Positions 52,501 through 64,000 of a stretch of DNA of 64,000 nucleotides are shown one piece after another. The notes under the pieces were generated by a model. It searched no databases. It was given only the letters and a program-made list of their open reading frames with translations, and was not told the origin of the DNA. Each line of letters starts with the position of its first letter. Within the stretch, counting starts at the first letter, position 1. The stretch covers positions 62,001 to 126,000 of the forward strand of contig JABVXU010000106.1 of the NCBI GenBank assembly GCA_013365365.1, read 5' to 3'. A program made the position numbers and the translations under genes. The stretch comes from Cruorifilaria tuberocauda. Lineage: Eukaryota > Nematoda > Chromadorea > Rhabditida > Onchocercidae.

Positions 52501-53449
52501 CCTTGGGTATATGCACGAAAAAGGTTTAGATCGCACTTGTCTGATTCTTTTATTTCATTCATCGATAATAACCTTAATTTTTTTCGTGCGTTTTCTAGCA
52601 AAACTGCTAGGTGTTCTAACAATGGCTTCAGTCAGCATCTCGCTTATCTTTTTTTGCTCTGCAACAATTCCAGCCAATTGTTTGTGCTCACTCGTATTAA
52701 CTGAAACTTCTTCATCGTTGACAACATCCGGAAGAAGAGTCTCAAGATCCTTCTCTTTAAAATTTTGTTTCTCTACTAGCTTCTCGTGACCCATATTATC
52801 GAACAAATCATCACTGCTATCTGAACTACTTAAAATCTTGGCAGCTTCTCGCTTTCTACCTTTAGCACAGACTTCAGCGATGACCTAAAATTTAATATAC
52901 AAATTTCAATTTTTATGCTAGACACATAATGTAATATGAAATTATTGAACATATTCAAAATTTTAGTTTAACTTTTTTAATAATGGCTGGAAAAACTGTC
53001 TCTAATCCCACCTTTCAGTTATTCGTAAATTCTAGACTTCAAATAACTTATATGTACACATAACGACTGATGGATAATACTCATAAATAATAAACTAAGA
53101 TTGAGATACAATAAATGACAATAAGATTGACAATAAAATATGAGCATAAGCTCATAAGGAATAAATACCATGACTTCCATGTTCACTTCCAAGTCTAATA
53201 TAAAAACTTTCTGCTTCCACTCATAAAAATATCTTTGCGGCTAATAAAAGTACGATGAAATCGGATGGTATTCTGGGTAAAAGCAAATTTTTATGAGAGT
53301 CGTTGATACCATACCTGGCAATCATCATCGTCCGGTTGCAATTTGCAATAATTCAAATGTGATCGATACAATCCTCGTGTAACAAGATTTCCACATACTG
53401 GACATGGCTTCTTTTCTGATTGTTTTTGGAATGCTTTCAAAAGAGCCAT
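46516..53449 (-). CDS. FAN1: FAN1 Fanconi-associated nuclease
   Basis: FAN1 is a structure-specific nuclease in interstrand-crosslink repair, recruited by mono-ubiquitinated FANCI-FANCD2. Twenty-one exons keep phase to give 902 residues (human 1,017): 53449-53315, 52884-52573, 52408-52218, 52014-51810, 51391-51307, 51191-51122, 51024-50954, 50740-50554, 50322-50176, 50079-49981, 49883-49758, 49440-49378, 49240-49152, 48733-48576, 48466-48333, 48237-48161, 47934-47831, 47580-47386, 47162-47034, 46846-46741, 46541-46516. Order: UBZ4 zinc finger (Cys16, Cys19, His31, Cys35), a polar linker, GSPYYLTLF with KKLVIRLFLRKRKWL, SAP-like SLKSVAKHFKLDFNKSK, a TPR-like helical part with RGGWWDRLALNLDVHLK, then the VRR_nuc domain. 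Active-site residues are Glu721 (VHAEG), Asp847 (FPDLVIW), Glu862 and Lys864 (VEVKGPGD). Their spacing equals that of human Glu834, Asp960, Glu975 and Lys977. It looks intact. Confidence 0.97.
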
Positions 53450-53508
53450 TTTGGCCAGAAATTTCAATACATTACAAGATGATATTCATTGTGATCAGAT
53501 ATGTATTC
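53450..53508 (-). promoter_or_regulatory. FAN1 5' UTR with two short upstream ORFs
   Basis: After a TATTTTCTAG acceptor ending at 53509, the 59-nt leader contains ATG AAT ATC ATC TTG TAA and then ATG TAT TGA before the ATG of FAN1 exon 1. Both short frames end before the main start. They could lower FAN1 translation if the leader is as read here. Confidence 0.4.
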
Positions 53509-53509
53509 C

Positions 53510-54335
53510 TAGAAAATACTTTTTAGCACAACAGGAAATGTTATTCGTGGAAAAAAGGGAAAAGGAAGCTTTTCACCTTTATAATAACAACTATGAAAGA
53601 AAACGAAAGAATGACTAAAATTTTACTGGAAAGTATGAAGGATGTAGTAGAAGTTCTTATCACTCTAATCACATACGATTTAATTTTCCGGATAAATTGA
53701 TCAGTGATTAAAATCTACTTATCGACAAACAATTACCTATTCCTGAAATGAAATCCCAGAACATCATTTTCCCTCGAACATTTATCCATGCCGGTTAATC
53801 GAAAAAAAAGAAGTCTCGCTCCTCTCAATCTCTAAAAAACTCTCAATCACTGTTTCAGTTAAAGTTGTAACTCTCTATACTGCACTCCTTATCTATCTTC
53901 CTATTATCTCTCGCCGTTATTCGTCAATTCTGCTCTCTCTTCAGTCTAATAACATCTCTTTATTCTCAATTACTGCAACTTAATTTACTAAAATATTTCA
54001 AAGATTTCAAGTCTGGCTAATTAAGTTGTACATAGGTAAGTTGTGAATCGAACTTCATGAATGCAAAGATAATAGCTATTTGTTCATGCTTTTGTAAGTC
54101 TGGACGTTTGCGCTAATCCGATATAAATTGTTTATTGTGGTTAACAGCGTTATTGTCAAAACTTTGCGGATTCATTCCAAACGTGATAATCATCTGTTCA
54201 CGTTCACGCTAACGGATAAGTGAGAATTAGCGCTTCATATCTTAAACAGTTATTTCTTTGAAATGCTTATTAACAGGTGATAGTTTCATTTGATACGAAA
54301 TATGTACATACAGATGAATTACACTTAGGATATTT
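53510..54335. other. Intergenic region FAN1 / ground-like gene
   Basis: AT-rich with pyrimidine-rich patches around 53810-53960. TTTATT at 54131-54136 reads as AATAAA on the minus strand, about 200 nt past the ground-like stop codon. No other feature was seen. Confidence 0.55.
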
Positions 54336-56277
54336 TTATCGAAATGCAAAACAGGTTATATTTTCTGTGGTAACTTCACAATATTTCCTTGCATGGATGG
54401 TATAGCTGAAATCACCTTCGGCGCAAATCACGTCAAATTTAATTCCTTGATAGGCACGTTCAGCTGCTTCCGTCACGCTTCGTTTTGATTCTGATACATC
54501 GTTTGTTATTGCCTGTAAATTGAATTTGATAACATTATTCATGAGAATTGTTCCGGTTGTTCAGAAATAAACGCAATATCCTAAAATGGAATCAAAAATG
54601 AATGACAACACGCTAACATACAATTGTCCGTGAACTTTTTCTCTCTAAAGTTCAAAACCATTAATTGAACCATTCGACAAATACATTGCAATAACTTTCA
54701 ACTTATACACAATAAAGCGGTCTTCAATTATGCTTGAAAGAATAATCGATCAATTCATTTTAAATTTTGGAAAGTAACTGTTTACCTGTAGTATAACCCT
54801 TCTAAGCCTTCTGCTATTGCATACAGCTGATGGAAATGCAGCACGTTTTGCAGGATAATTCCGTCGGAACTAAAACTTTGGCAATATTGATTCATTCGAA
54901 TTTTTTTAGATTTAAATTTCAGTTTCGAAATTAAAATAAGATTTGAATTCCATTTACTCAAAGATGAATTATTTGAATTCAATTACTTTGAAAGATAGCC
55001 AAGTTGTTAAAAAACATTAATAGCTTACCGCATCTTTGGTTGAATAGTTTTTTTGTCGTTTCAGCACATTAAATGATGTCCGTTGAAATTTATCTTTCGG
55101 ATCTGAAGATATCTTTAATCGAATGATTTCAGTATTTGAAGAAATTTTGGCTTTAACGAATATCGAATAAATTTTTGCGTTAAATTTTATAAAACTTAAG
55201 GAAAAAAACTTACACGCTGTTTGATCATGATTTGTTAGCTTTCCGATTCTCAAAGAATGTCCTCTGTAAGAATTATCATCTGCCATAACTTGTGCTGGTA
55301 CTGATTTCTGCTTTGCTCCAGAAATATCTACAGGAACTATTATATTATATTATAATATACAAGCAAGTTTTCGCTCACATTACCATATCACATTTTATCA
55401 GGAAGTACGGTATGACATCGTAATCCATTTCTTTATAGGACTGTAAAAACAGTATACCACAATCGAGCCTAATGTAAAACCCAAATCGATTTACTTTCGA
55501 AAGTGTGATCGACCGGTGATGTCGGTGGCGGATATACGGCAGATGTCCAGTTTGATACATCACTCAGTGCTTCCAATAAATAATCACCATCATACTGATT
55601 ATACATCGATACAGGTTGATACTGTTTTGCTGTATTGATTGGTAGTTCATCGTATGGATTAGGTGTTGCTTGAATTTGTTTTCGGTCAATATTTTAAATT
55701 AAGTGTAATTCCTTTTTGATTTTTGTAGCAATCAATTATATTCTTTTCAATTGTTACTCAATTCGATAATCAACTTGAATACCATAATTTTACTAAATTA
55801 ATTGAAACTTACTCTATTAAATTAATTGAAAGTACTACTAATATTGATTCCAATTATATCTAATAATTCAATATATCAATTAAACAGATTGATTCCTAGC
55901 ATAAGTTCTTATCACTACTATTCTATAAGATGAATTTTTTATTAATTGAATAGAAGATTAGTTACTTTAATGTTAATTAAATTATATTTCCATTGTTGAA
56001 TTGTTCAAAATCTAACTTTCAACAATATAAATGATTGGTTCATCATTATCGTTATAAGGTTGCCACGAATCGTCTTCCTCATATTGCTGTCGTTGTTGTT
56101 GTTGTGGTAAAGTTATATCATTGAACTGATGAAAATCATCTAATGAACTGTAATCTTTTTGATAACTACTTCCTGAAATGTATTGTTTCTGCGGTTGAAC
56201 TTGTTGTTGTTTTGCGTGACGTTCACTACGTGACACTGACATAGACGGCGATACTTCCAGTTGTTTTCCAATCGGAA
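54336..56277 (-). CDS. Ground-like (hedgehog-related) protein, 5' end unresolved
   Basis: Ground-like domains occur in the nematode Grd/Grl hedgehog-related families, secreted proteins linked to cuticle and epithelial matrix. Six exons join in phase: 56277-56017, 55668-55495, 55327-55214, 55102-55029, 54869-54786, 54512-54336, about 294 residues. The last two exons form the domain: NYPAKRAAFPSAVCNSRRLR, SKRSVTEAAERAYQGIKFDV, ICAEGDFSYTIHARKYCEVT, TENITCFAF and then stop. The family usually has a Cys-Cys pair near the domain start; here only one Cys is visible. The N-terminal part is low complexity (QQQVQPQ and QQQQRQQ runs, Pro/Tyr-rich) and continues without cysteines. Exon 1 starts in phase 1 after TATAAACTTTCAG, so a signal-peptide exon should lie upstream, but I could not find it. 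An ATG at 56308, in frame across that acceptor, is an alternative start. Confidence 0.83.
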
Positions 56278-56308
56278 CTGAAAGTTTATATAAAATTAAA
56301 AAGTTCAT

Positions 56309-59300
56309 TCATGCGTTTGTTTTCCTTAAAAAGTAACAAAAAATTTATTGATTTATCAAAGGTTTTATTCATATAGCAATTTGTGCTTATTTGCTTATTA
56401 CTTATTCCTGTTTATTTTTGTTTTTCCTTAATTCATTTCATTTCATCTTATTTCATATTGTTTTAATGCATCGAACCTTGAAAGCAAGTTGGAATACAGT
56501 GCCATAATGGCATCGATCTAAGGCAGAAGCATGGAACCGAGTAAAAAAATAGTTGTATAAGTGATGTAACGATTAAAATTCCGTCTTCAATCTTCCATAA
56601 CATATCGTTATGTCGAGAAAAATTGAACTTGCTAGGCCTTTATGTTAATTTTAGTTCTTTAAAAGATCTGGAAATATTTTTCAATATCATAAAAACAGCA
56701 CCAATAATAAATGCATACTTTAATTGTGAAATACAAAACAAACCTACACATCATCTTACCATTTGAATGTTTCCGAAGCATACCTATCTTCGCACATACC
56801 TAATAGAAGGATAAAGAATGGATAATCATTGATGATTTCTGAATTACAGATAATTTGAAAGAAATGATTAGGTCAAAAATTTTCGGAGTGTTATTCTTAT
56901 TTAAATTGTCTTTTGTAACATTCATTGTTATCATCAAAAAAAAAATGATATCTGATAATGGGATAAAAAATAAATGAGTAATTATAAACAATTTTTCAAA
57001 TGTTGAATTCTTTTCTCTCATTTATTCTTTAACCGTCAAAAACAATCCAGTTTACTTAAATTCATATTATCACTTAACCTTCTTCTTCTTCTTATCTCTG
57101 TCTTTTTCCAAATTGGCAAGTTATTATTGAGGGCGATTTCAACTTTACTAATTAAAGGACATTTTAAGATCGTAATTAAATATTTTTAATTAAATTTAAA
57201 TTAAATCTTTATTTCCACAAAAAGAGTCATATACCATCTTTGAATCTTTGAGTCTTTGAATAATTGAATTTATTAGCTATTCAAATAATTTATTAATCAA
57301 TCAGATTAACTCATATATCTTATCTACAATGATTTTCTGCATTTAACATTGTTGGAAAGGGCAGTTGATCGGTTGAAAATAATTAAACTTATCAAGCATG
57401 ATCTGATCCATTTATCATATGCTTGGATGAAGAGATATGGAAGATGATTTGGCTGACTTTCTGCTTTCTTATGCACTTTGAGGAATCGTAAATTTTAAAT
57501 TATGAAAATAACGTAGAAACATGTACTGAACCGTTTAAAAGTATTATTTTAAGAAATTGAAAAATGACTTGTAGTGAAAATAGTACGTGCAGTATGAAAG
57601 TAAACGGAAGATAGGTGAAAAAATAAATTGTTGATTAAATTTCGTTAATTAAGTTGAATTAAGCTAAATTAAACCAAAATTTATTTGCTAAAAGATTAAC
57701 TTCAATTCTCTTATTGTGTACTTTATATGGGTTAAAAACTGCGATGTCCCTGAAAAATGGTAGAAATTCAAAAAACATTTAATTATATCACTCTACTCAA
57801 ATAATTGAATACAGTAAATCCAGTAATAGTGCTAAAGTAGTGTATGAGATAATTTACCGATTAACTTACCGAAAGAAAACCGGAAGATATCAGTAAAACT
57901 GTTCGGTTTAAATGATTGAATGTTTGATCACAGGGGAAGGAAAATATTTAATAAGGGATTGAAAATTGTGATGGATTGAATCGACGGATGGTTGATTCGA
58001 AATGACGAATCAATCCGTCTATTCAGGATGAACTTGATCCGATAATTAGAAAATGCATTGTTAATCTATTACTTTTGGTATTTAAATTCTCTTAATATTC
58101 AAATTTAAAAGTGAGGGATAAAGGATAGATGAGGTTTTGATCTCTTTTGGAAAAAGACGGTTTGAAATTTTTAAGTATTCCCATAAAATGGCAATCTTCC
58201 GAAATATTAAACCCAATGAAATGAGGAAATTGAATAGGAAAGTTGATACTGTAAATACTGAAACTACAAAAGAGGTTATGAAGATTAATACACAGTTATA
58301 CTTAATGATAAATTATTGTAAACGATTCTATCAAATAATTAAAACTCAATAATCAAATAATTCTATTGTAGATGATAAAATTAAAATCAGAAAAAAATAC
58401 TAAGTAACATCAAATATCTAAGTAAACATTCCATAACAGATCAAAGTAATATTATGGTATTAAAGTAATGGTTGATTTGAGAACTCTCAAAATTGCTAAT
58501 TAAGAAAATATTCCCTATGTCAATTTAGCAATATTCTTACATGTAAGCTTTTAAAAATTAAAAACAGCCAAATCAATAAGAGTATCAGTACCAAAAACCA
58601 ACCTAAAACATGAAAAAGAAAAAAACAGTAGAGACTCAAACAAAAAAAACTTTAATAAAGCAGGAAAGAAAAAAACAAAAATTCATTTACAACAAAGCAA
58701 AAACCAATCGATTATATTAAAAAAAAATAGAAAAAACAAAATTACCAAAAGAACAAACTTTTTATTAAGAATTAGAAATTCTAAAGTTGAAATAATCCTT
58801 AAAATATAAAAATCCTAAAATATAAAAATTATATAAAAATATAAAAATTGAAAATATGAATCTTATAGGCCCTGAAAAATTATCCCAATGTGCTTAAGAG
58901 ATCCCAGAATTCTATTAATCAATAATTAATCATTTGATAAAAATTATATCAAAGAATTATGACTTAAAAACGTGACAAATTTAATACGAATATATTTTCT
59001 ATACTAAAAAGTGCAAATTCCATTTCAATTTACTAAAGGAAGAGAAAACTTTTGGTAATACCTTTATGCGAGATATTTGTATTGATTTTATTTACTCTAT
59101 ATTTATTTTATTTATTTATACTGTATTGATTTTATATTTATTACAAGAATAATAACTGTATTTTATCATGATAATTAATTACTTAGCTAACAAGTTTGCA
59201 CAGATAGTATGAGCGAATGTTATTATCCGGGAATAATTAGCGTTAATTAATCAAATTTTAATTGTTAGAATATTATAATGATTTATTCACCAGTAATATT

Positions 59301-60670
59301 ATTTTAAGTAAGAAAGAATTTTGCAAATAAGTTATGCTTACTGTTATTTATTATATGATTCGATATTTCATAATGTGTATATGATGAGATGAGATGATGT
59401 ACGGTATTAGTATTATTGTCAATTTGATAATTTCAAATTTGCAAAAGAAATGAAAATATGGTTAGGAATGTTGGCCAAAATATATGTTGCCTAAATGATA
59501 AGAGAGAATGGAAGAAGGAATTTTTGTATGTAAACAAGAGAAAGGTTAGAATGATAGAAGTGAAGTACTTCTCTCTCTTTATCACCGTTCACTCCAAGCG
59601 TAACTTTGATAAGATGCAGCATGTGATCACACCTTTTTTTTTCTTCTATAACTTTAATTAATGTTACAGAAAATTGAATTAGCAAATTGAATTCAATTTT
59701 TGTTAATTTACCTCACATAGATTAAATGCAAAAAGAGAGAGAGAGAAGAAGAAAAGAGAGGGAAGAAGATGCAGAAGAAACAATTTTATATTGCATCATA
59801 TTTGGTAATTTGTATTACGATAATTTCATTACGATATTACGATAATATTACGATATTACGATGATTTTGTTATGATATTACGATAATATTACGATATTAC
59901 GATAATTTTGTTACGATATTACGATAATATTACGATATTACGATAAATATACGATAATTGTAATTTATAAATTTTAACTTTTTGTGAAAATTATTTAATG
60001 CTTCATAAATTTCATTTTGAAAATTTGCATAAGCTATCTGTAATTTCTGGAATTTTACTTCCTGATTGATCAAGAAAGAAATGATAATAGTGATATTTAT
60101 GATTGGTGCAGCTTTTAGCTATGGAAATTGACAAAATAACAATTCGATCATTTCCTTTACTTATTATCATTTATTACTGAAAGTATATTGAAGCATAAAG
60201 TAAATAAAGTGGTTTGCTAAAAAATTGTCTGATATGGAACGTTCTTAATGGAACATCTCTTATCATATCATTGCTTTCATGAAACTGAGCGGACACTATC
60301 AGTTAACAGATAGATTATATAAATGTGTTCATTGTTAAGTGTGTTATCAGAGTTGTTCAATGCTTGCTTCTCCTTCCTTGGTTTTTCTCTCTTTTTTATC
60401 AACTTCAAATTATTATCTTTAATAGTCACTTTTCTTCATGATTATAAGACATTACAATGTATGGCTTTATCTATAGCAAATTTAATTATAACTTAACTTC
60501 ATTAAGTTAAAAAATTCCAAATTTAATTTAGAAATTATCAATAAATTGTTTTTTAAAGGAATTTAAAAATGAGCTAAATTAATTTTACCTTTAAATTATC
60601 CATCACTTAATCGCTTCAATATCAAGTTTTTTTTTTCAATGATCGTGAAATTCATCATAAAATACTTTCA
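56309..60670. other. Divergent intergenic region ground-like / STAT
   Basis: About 4.4 kb, A-rich from 58550 to 58850, without a supported exon. The missing 5' exon of the ground-like gene probably lies here on the minus strand; one donor-bearing patch near 57870-57920 ends in phase 1 (TTTCG|GTAAGT) but does not look like a signal peptide. Promoters of both flanking genes are expected in this stretch. Confidence 0.5.
59814..59958. repeat. Nested TTACGATA minisatellite
   Basis: Repeats of ATTACGATA and ACGATAATATTACGATATT, with a longer unit (about 40 nt, containing GATAATTTTGTTACGATATT) seen at least twice. The repeat is enriched in the palindrome-like step TACGATA. Confidence 0.85.
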
Positions 60671-60676
60671 GTTATC

Positions 60677-63600
60677 ATGAATTCACCGATATCAAGCAAT
60701 AATTCCAATTCGAAAAGTGATAATTTAGGTGATAGCGCATTTCAAAAAAGTATTGCAAATTTATATCATTGCCGAAAAGAACTTGCAACATTAATGGGTG
60801 AAAAACAGAAGGTTCTGTAACAATTTTCAAAATATCAAATAGAGGAAGAATATATATCATAAAATTAATTATTATCAAATCAGTAATATATTAATTTTAT
60901 TTTTATTTCAATTAATCAATCAATAAATTAGTCTATTTCAATTTGAAATATATTTAAGTAAAAGTGGAAAGTACAAAAAGGATTGGAATTATGAGAGGAT
61001 CAGCACTTTCAAGTTTTACAACCTTTTTCATGTGAATTAAGCTTTCAGTGGTTGAATTGCCAGCGAAAGGCAAGTTTGCTGGTTCAACCTTGTAGAACGG
61101 ATGAACTGGAGGTGATGTCAAGGTGTTGTTTCGTTTTAATAATTATTGAGAACTTATTATAATTCTGATTAAAACTAAAACGTTGCACTCTTATTTTTAA
61201 ATCGATAAATTAGGAATCTTTAATAAACGAGAATTTGGATAATTTTTTTTTCCCAATCGAAGAATAATAGAGAATTCCTTGAACATTAGTTCTTGAAACT
61301 TTCAAATTATTCTCAAGAACAAGACTTTGATAGAAAGCTTAACAAGAATTTCAGGTTAATTCTACTGATCGTAAATTAAATTTAAGTTTATGAATTTGAT
61401 CTGAGGTAATTTAATTCTCGCTTTAGATTCGCACCGTTGTTAAATGCCGTATTAATGGCGCAATTACCTAATGAGCAACGCCAAGCTCAATTAGCGCTTA
61501 TCGAACAGATCATCCAAGAGTAAATCTTGTTTACCTTTTTATAAATGTTAATTTCGAAAGCTAAATATTCATTGATCCGTTAATTAAATATGGAAAATAT
61601 TTCGTTGGGAGTTTTAACAGGACGATCTTCAAGCATAATCTATCTGTCACAATCTCTCCCTAGAATTCCTCATAAAATCAAGAAAACATTGATTGACGAA
61701 AGTTCTCCAAGATTCTTTATTCTAAATCATAGGAATCAGAATCTTATCATTGAATCAAGCGTAAAAGCTATCTTCTATTGATCTTTGATCGTCTATCTTA
61801 TGATACGATATGATATCTTAAATAATCATTCCAATTTAGCGCATTTCTGACTTCATTAATTAAAACAATTTTAGAATATTCAAGAGATCCAGGAAGTAAG
61901 AAAATGAATAAATCAAACAACTATTAATTCTTTTAATGAAATAGAAAATTTCTTCACTTGAAGTATTCTTAGATCTATAATAATTGAATGGCCAAAAATA
62001 CATTATGAAAAATGTCCCGATGGTGATAATAGCCTAGTTGGCGTAGAATTAGATTTTGCTCCATTGATACATCGAGCTCGAAATGTTGTCAAATGTCGGA
62101 CATCACATCCAACGATGAGAGTACGGTATGATTTTTAGCCTCAAAATTAAATCCAATCAATTGTATTTCTTGTTGCTATTTTCGATCATATCATATTAAA
62201 AATATCATTGAAATTATTGCATTACGGTAATTTTATACAGTATTTTTTCTAAGTTGGTAATATTTGAGACTGTAAAGTATAAGTGATATTCAGGGTTTGT
62301 GCAATAGCTGAACCAAATTCGGATATGTCATATCCACGTGTAGTAGAAACATTCTTCCGTGCCACTCTTGTTAAACTACCCAGTGATCCAGGAGAAAGGT
62401 CATTTTGGAAAATTTCAATAACCTTTCAACTAGAGTTTGCATTCATCTAATTATCCATGTGAAAGTAGAAATATTATAAGTTGATGGTTTCGATGAAGTT
62501 ATAGACAAACGGCTGGTCGTCTAATTTTAACTCAACGTGAAGGTACGTCAGCGACCAAATACCACGATCAACATGACGTTGTAGCGAATATGAATGGAAA
62601 ATTACTGATAAGTCAAGTATCACCGGAATGTACCACTAGTATTTTATCGGAACAATACGGTGAAACTGTGAGAAAAACTGATTTAAAATATGAGCATGGA
62701 ACGTTATGTGCAATATTTCCGGAATTGGTTCGTAGAGATTGCTCATTTTGTATCACTTAATCGGTTTTAATTCAATAGAGATAACTCAATTTTAATAGAG
62801 TTAACTCAAATTAATAGAATAATAGAGTTAACTCAATAGAGAAACAATAGAAATAAATTTCTGAAATTTATATTTCTTCATTTTCTCTTTTCCTTTTTTA
62901 TTTTCATTTGTTGGAATGTTTAATTACTAAAATTCAGTTATGATAAAAGTTAAAGATCACGTATGATGAGAATTTATTAAGATGACAAAAATTTTCAGGG
63001 TGTTACGCTAAATTCGATGATTGATCGACGGCAATTATCAACACGTTATGCGATTCAAATAGATGTTGCACTAAATATTGGAAATAAATTAATCGTAAAA
63101 CACGTAAGTTACGTTTAAACTATAAAAAATTAATGGAATATGAAGATATCTTTATTAATCGATACTTTATGATCGATAAGAATATTACAGGTTGTTCTAT
63201 CACATGAATTCCTGATTGCAATAACCAATGATCAAACTGAATCGCTTCTAAATTTCATTTACTGGCCACGATTGTTAGACCGAGAGCAATTTGTTAGAAA
63301 ACATTCAAATTTTTATTTCCATATCAACAAGTAGTTGTAACAGTAATTTTTAAATTTTAAAACTCAAAATTAGAAAATTATTACTGTTCAAAAATTAATT
63401 TATAATATTGTATTTTGTTTTATACGATGAATTTACTTGAGTGAAATTAAATTCGGATTTGAATTTTAAATTTTAGCAAGATCAACCAAATGATCACGAA
63501 GATACCACACAGAATAGTAATAAGCAAAAAGTTCCATGGGGTATTTTGAAGAAAGCATTGAAATACTTTGTAAGAGCGCAATTAAGCTCAGCACGTGCGC

Positions 63601-63911
63601 TTGATACGGATGAATTATTACACGTTCAATGCATGTTGTTTTATCCAAGGTAAGAGAAACTTTGTTATAATCATGAAGAAGTACAAATTACAAATGTTCA
63701 TGAATTAGTTAAAAGAGAAAATTATGTCAAAAAATTACAGTATTTCAGAATTCGAAAAGCTAATGAACGGGAATATGAACAACTAGAGAAGCATCTATTT
63801 GGCTATATCATAACTAGCAATGAAGAAAATAATTTAATCAAACTTAAGCATCGATTATTAACAGAAATGGTACTTGATAGTGTATTAGTTACTAAAAATG
63901 AATTCATGGTG
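60677..63911 (+). CDS. STAT-family transcription factor, 5' part
   Basis: STATs are SH2-containing transcription factors activated by tyrosine phosphorylation; worm relatives are STA-1 and STA-2. Ten in-phase exons are inside the window (60677-60811, 61049-61122, 61427-61519, 61973-62125, 62294-62398, 62505-62727, 62999-63103, 63191-63292, 63477-63649, 63749-63911), giving 442 residues, and the last ends at a GTAAG donor, so the gene continues beyond the window. A short helical N-terminus (WLNCQRKASLLVQPCRTDEL) is followed by the beta-rich DNA-binding core. Then comes the FLIAITNDQTESLLNFIYWP block and linker residues VPWGILKKALKYFVRAQ and ALDTDELLHVQCMLFYP, which match the STAT pattern. The usual large N-terminal and coiled-coil domains look reduced, as in worm STA-1. 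SH2 is not yet reached. The ATG lies 6 nt after an ATACTTTCAG acceptor. Confidence 0.86.
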
Positions 63912-64000
63912 GTAAGTTTTTTAAATCATTCAAAAAATATATAATGAAATTTTTAGATTATTTAATTACCTGATAAATATTAATTATTTAATCATTGTTA
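63912..64000 (+). other. STAT gene intron cut by the window end
   Basis: AT-rich sequence after the GTAAG donor at 63912; the SH2-coding exons should follow outside the window. Confidence 0.7.

Noticed and set aside
54336..54512. PTB/PID domain
   Set aside because: First impression from the FSYTIHARKYCEV stretch; the full exon pair fits the ground-like domain much better.
61590..61781. 63-residue plus-strand open frame
   Set aside because: It lies wholly within a STAT intron between well-phased exons.

Overview
This window is nuclear DNA from a nematode, most likely a clade III (spirurid or filarial-type) worm. It is strongly AT-rich. Genes are cut into many short exons of about 60-300 bp, with introns ending in U-rich CAG/UAG. 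Several first exons begin straight after a TTTCAG-like acceptor, as expected for spliced-leader trans-splicing. Two gene families support the assignment: an EGO-1/RRF-1-type RNA-dependent RNA polymerase (RdRP) and a nematode-specific ground-like (hedgehog-related) protein. Exon boundaries were read by hand from GT..AG sites, reading phase and similarity to remembered family motifs. No search was run.

Layout: 1-9994 is gene-poor, AT-rich DNA with foldback, tandem and duplicated repeats plus some doubtful exon-like patches. Three genes follow on the minus strand, transcribed from high to low coordinates: FRMD8 (32837-28404), CIAO1 (27290-24430) and a large cellular RdRP (about 24006-9995). The CIAO1 poly(A) signal and the RdRP first-exon acceptor lie about 285 bp apart, an operon-like spacing. 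A 3.9 kb divergent intergenic region leads to two plus-strand genes. The first (36742-41768) joins an apparently DNA-binding-like N-terminal region in frame to phosphopantothenoylcysteine decarboxylase (PPCDC, CoA synthesis). The second is a ChaC-type glutathione-specific gamma-glutamylcyclotransferase (42903-44078).

On the minus strand come an unrecognised two-exon gene (45899-45147), a complete 21-exon FAN1 nuclease (53449-46516) and a ground-like protein (about 56277-54336, 5' end unresolved). After a repeat-containing intergenic region, the plus strand carries the 5' two-thirds of a STAT-family transcription factor that runs off the window (60677 onward).

Functionally the window mixes small-RNA silencing (RdRP), cytosolic iron-sulphur delivery (CIAO1), DNA crosslink repair (FAN1), thiol/CoA metabolism (PPCDC, ChaC), membrane-trafficking scaffolding (FRMD8), secreted matrix signalling (ground-like) and STAT signalling. 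No rRNA, convincing tRNA, CRISPR array or intact transposon was seen. The most unusual feature is the PPCDC fusion.
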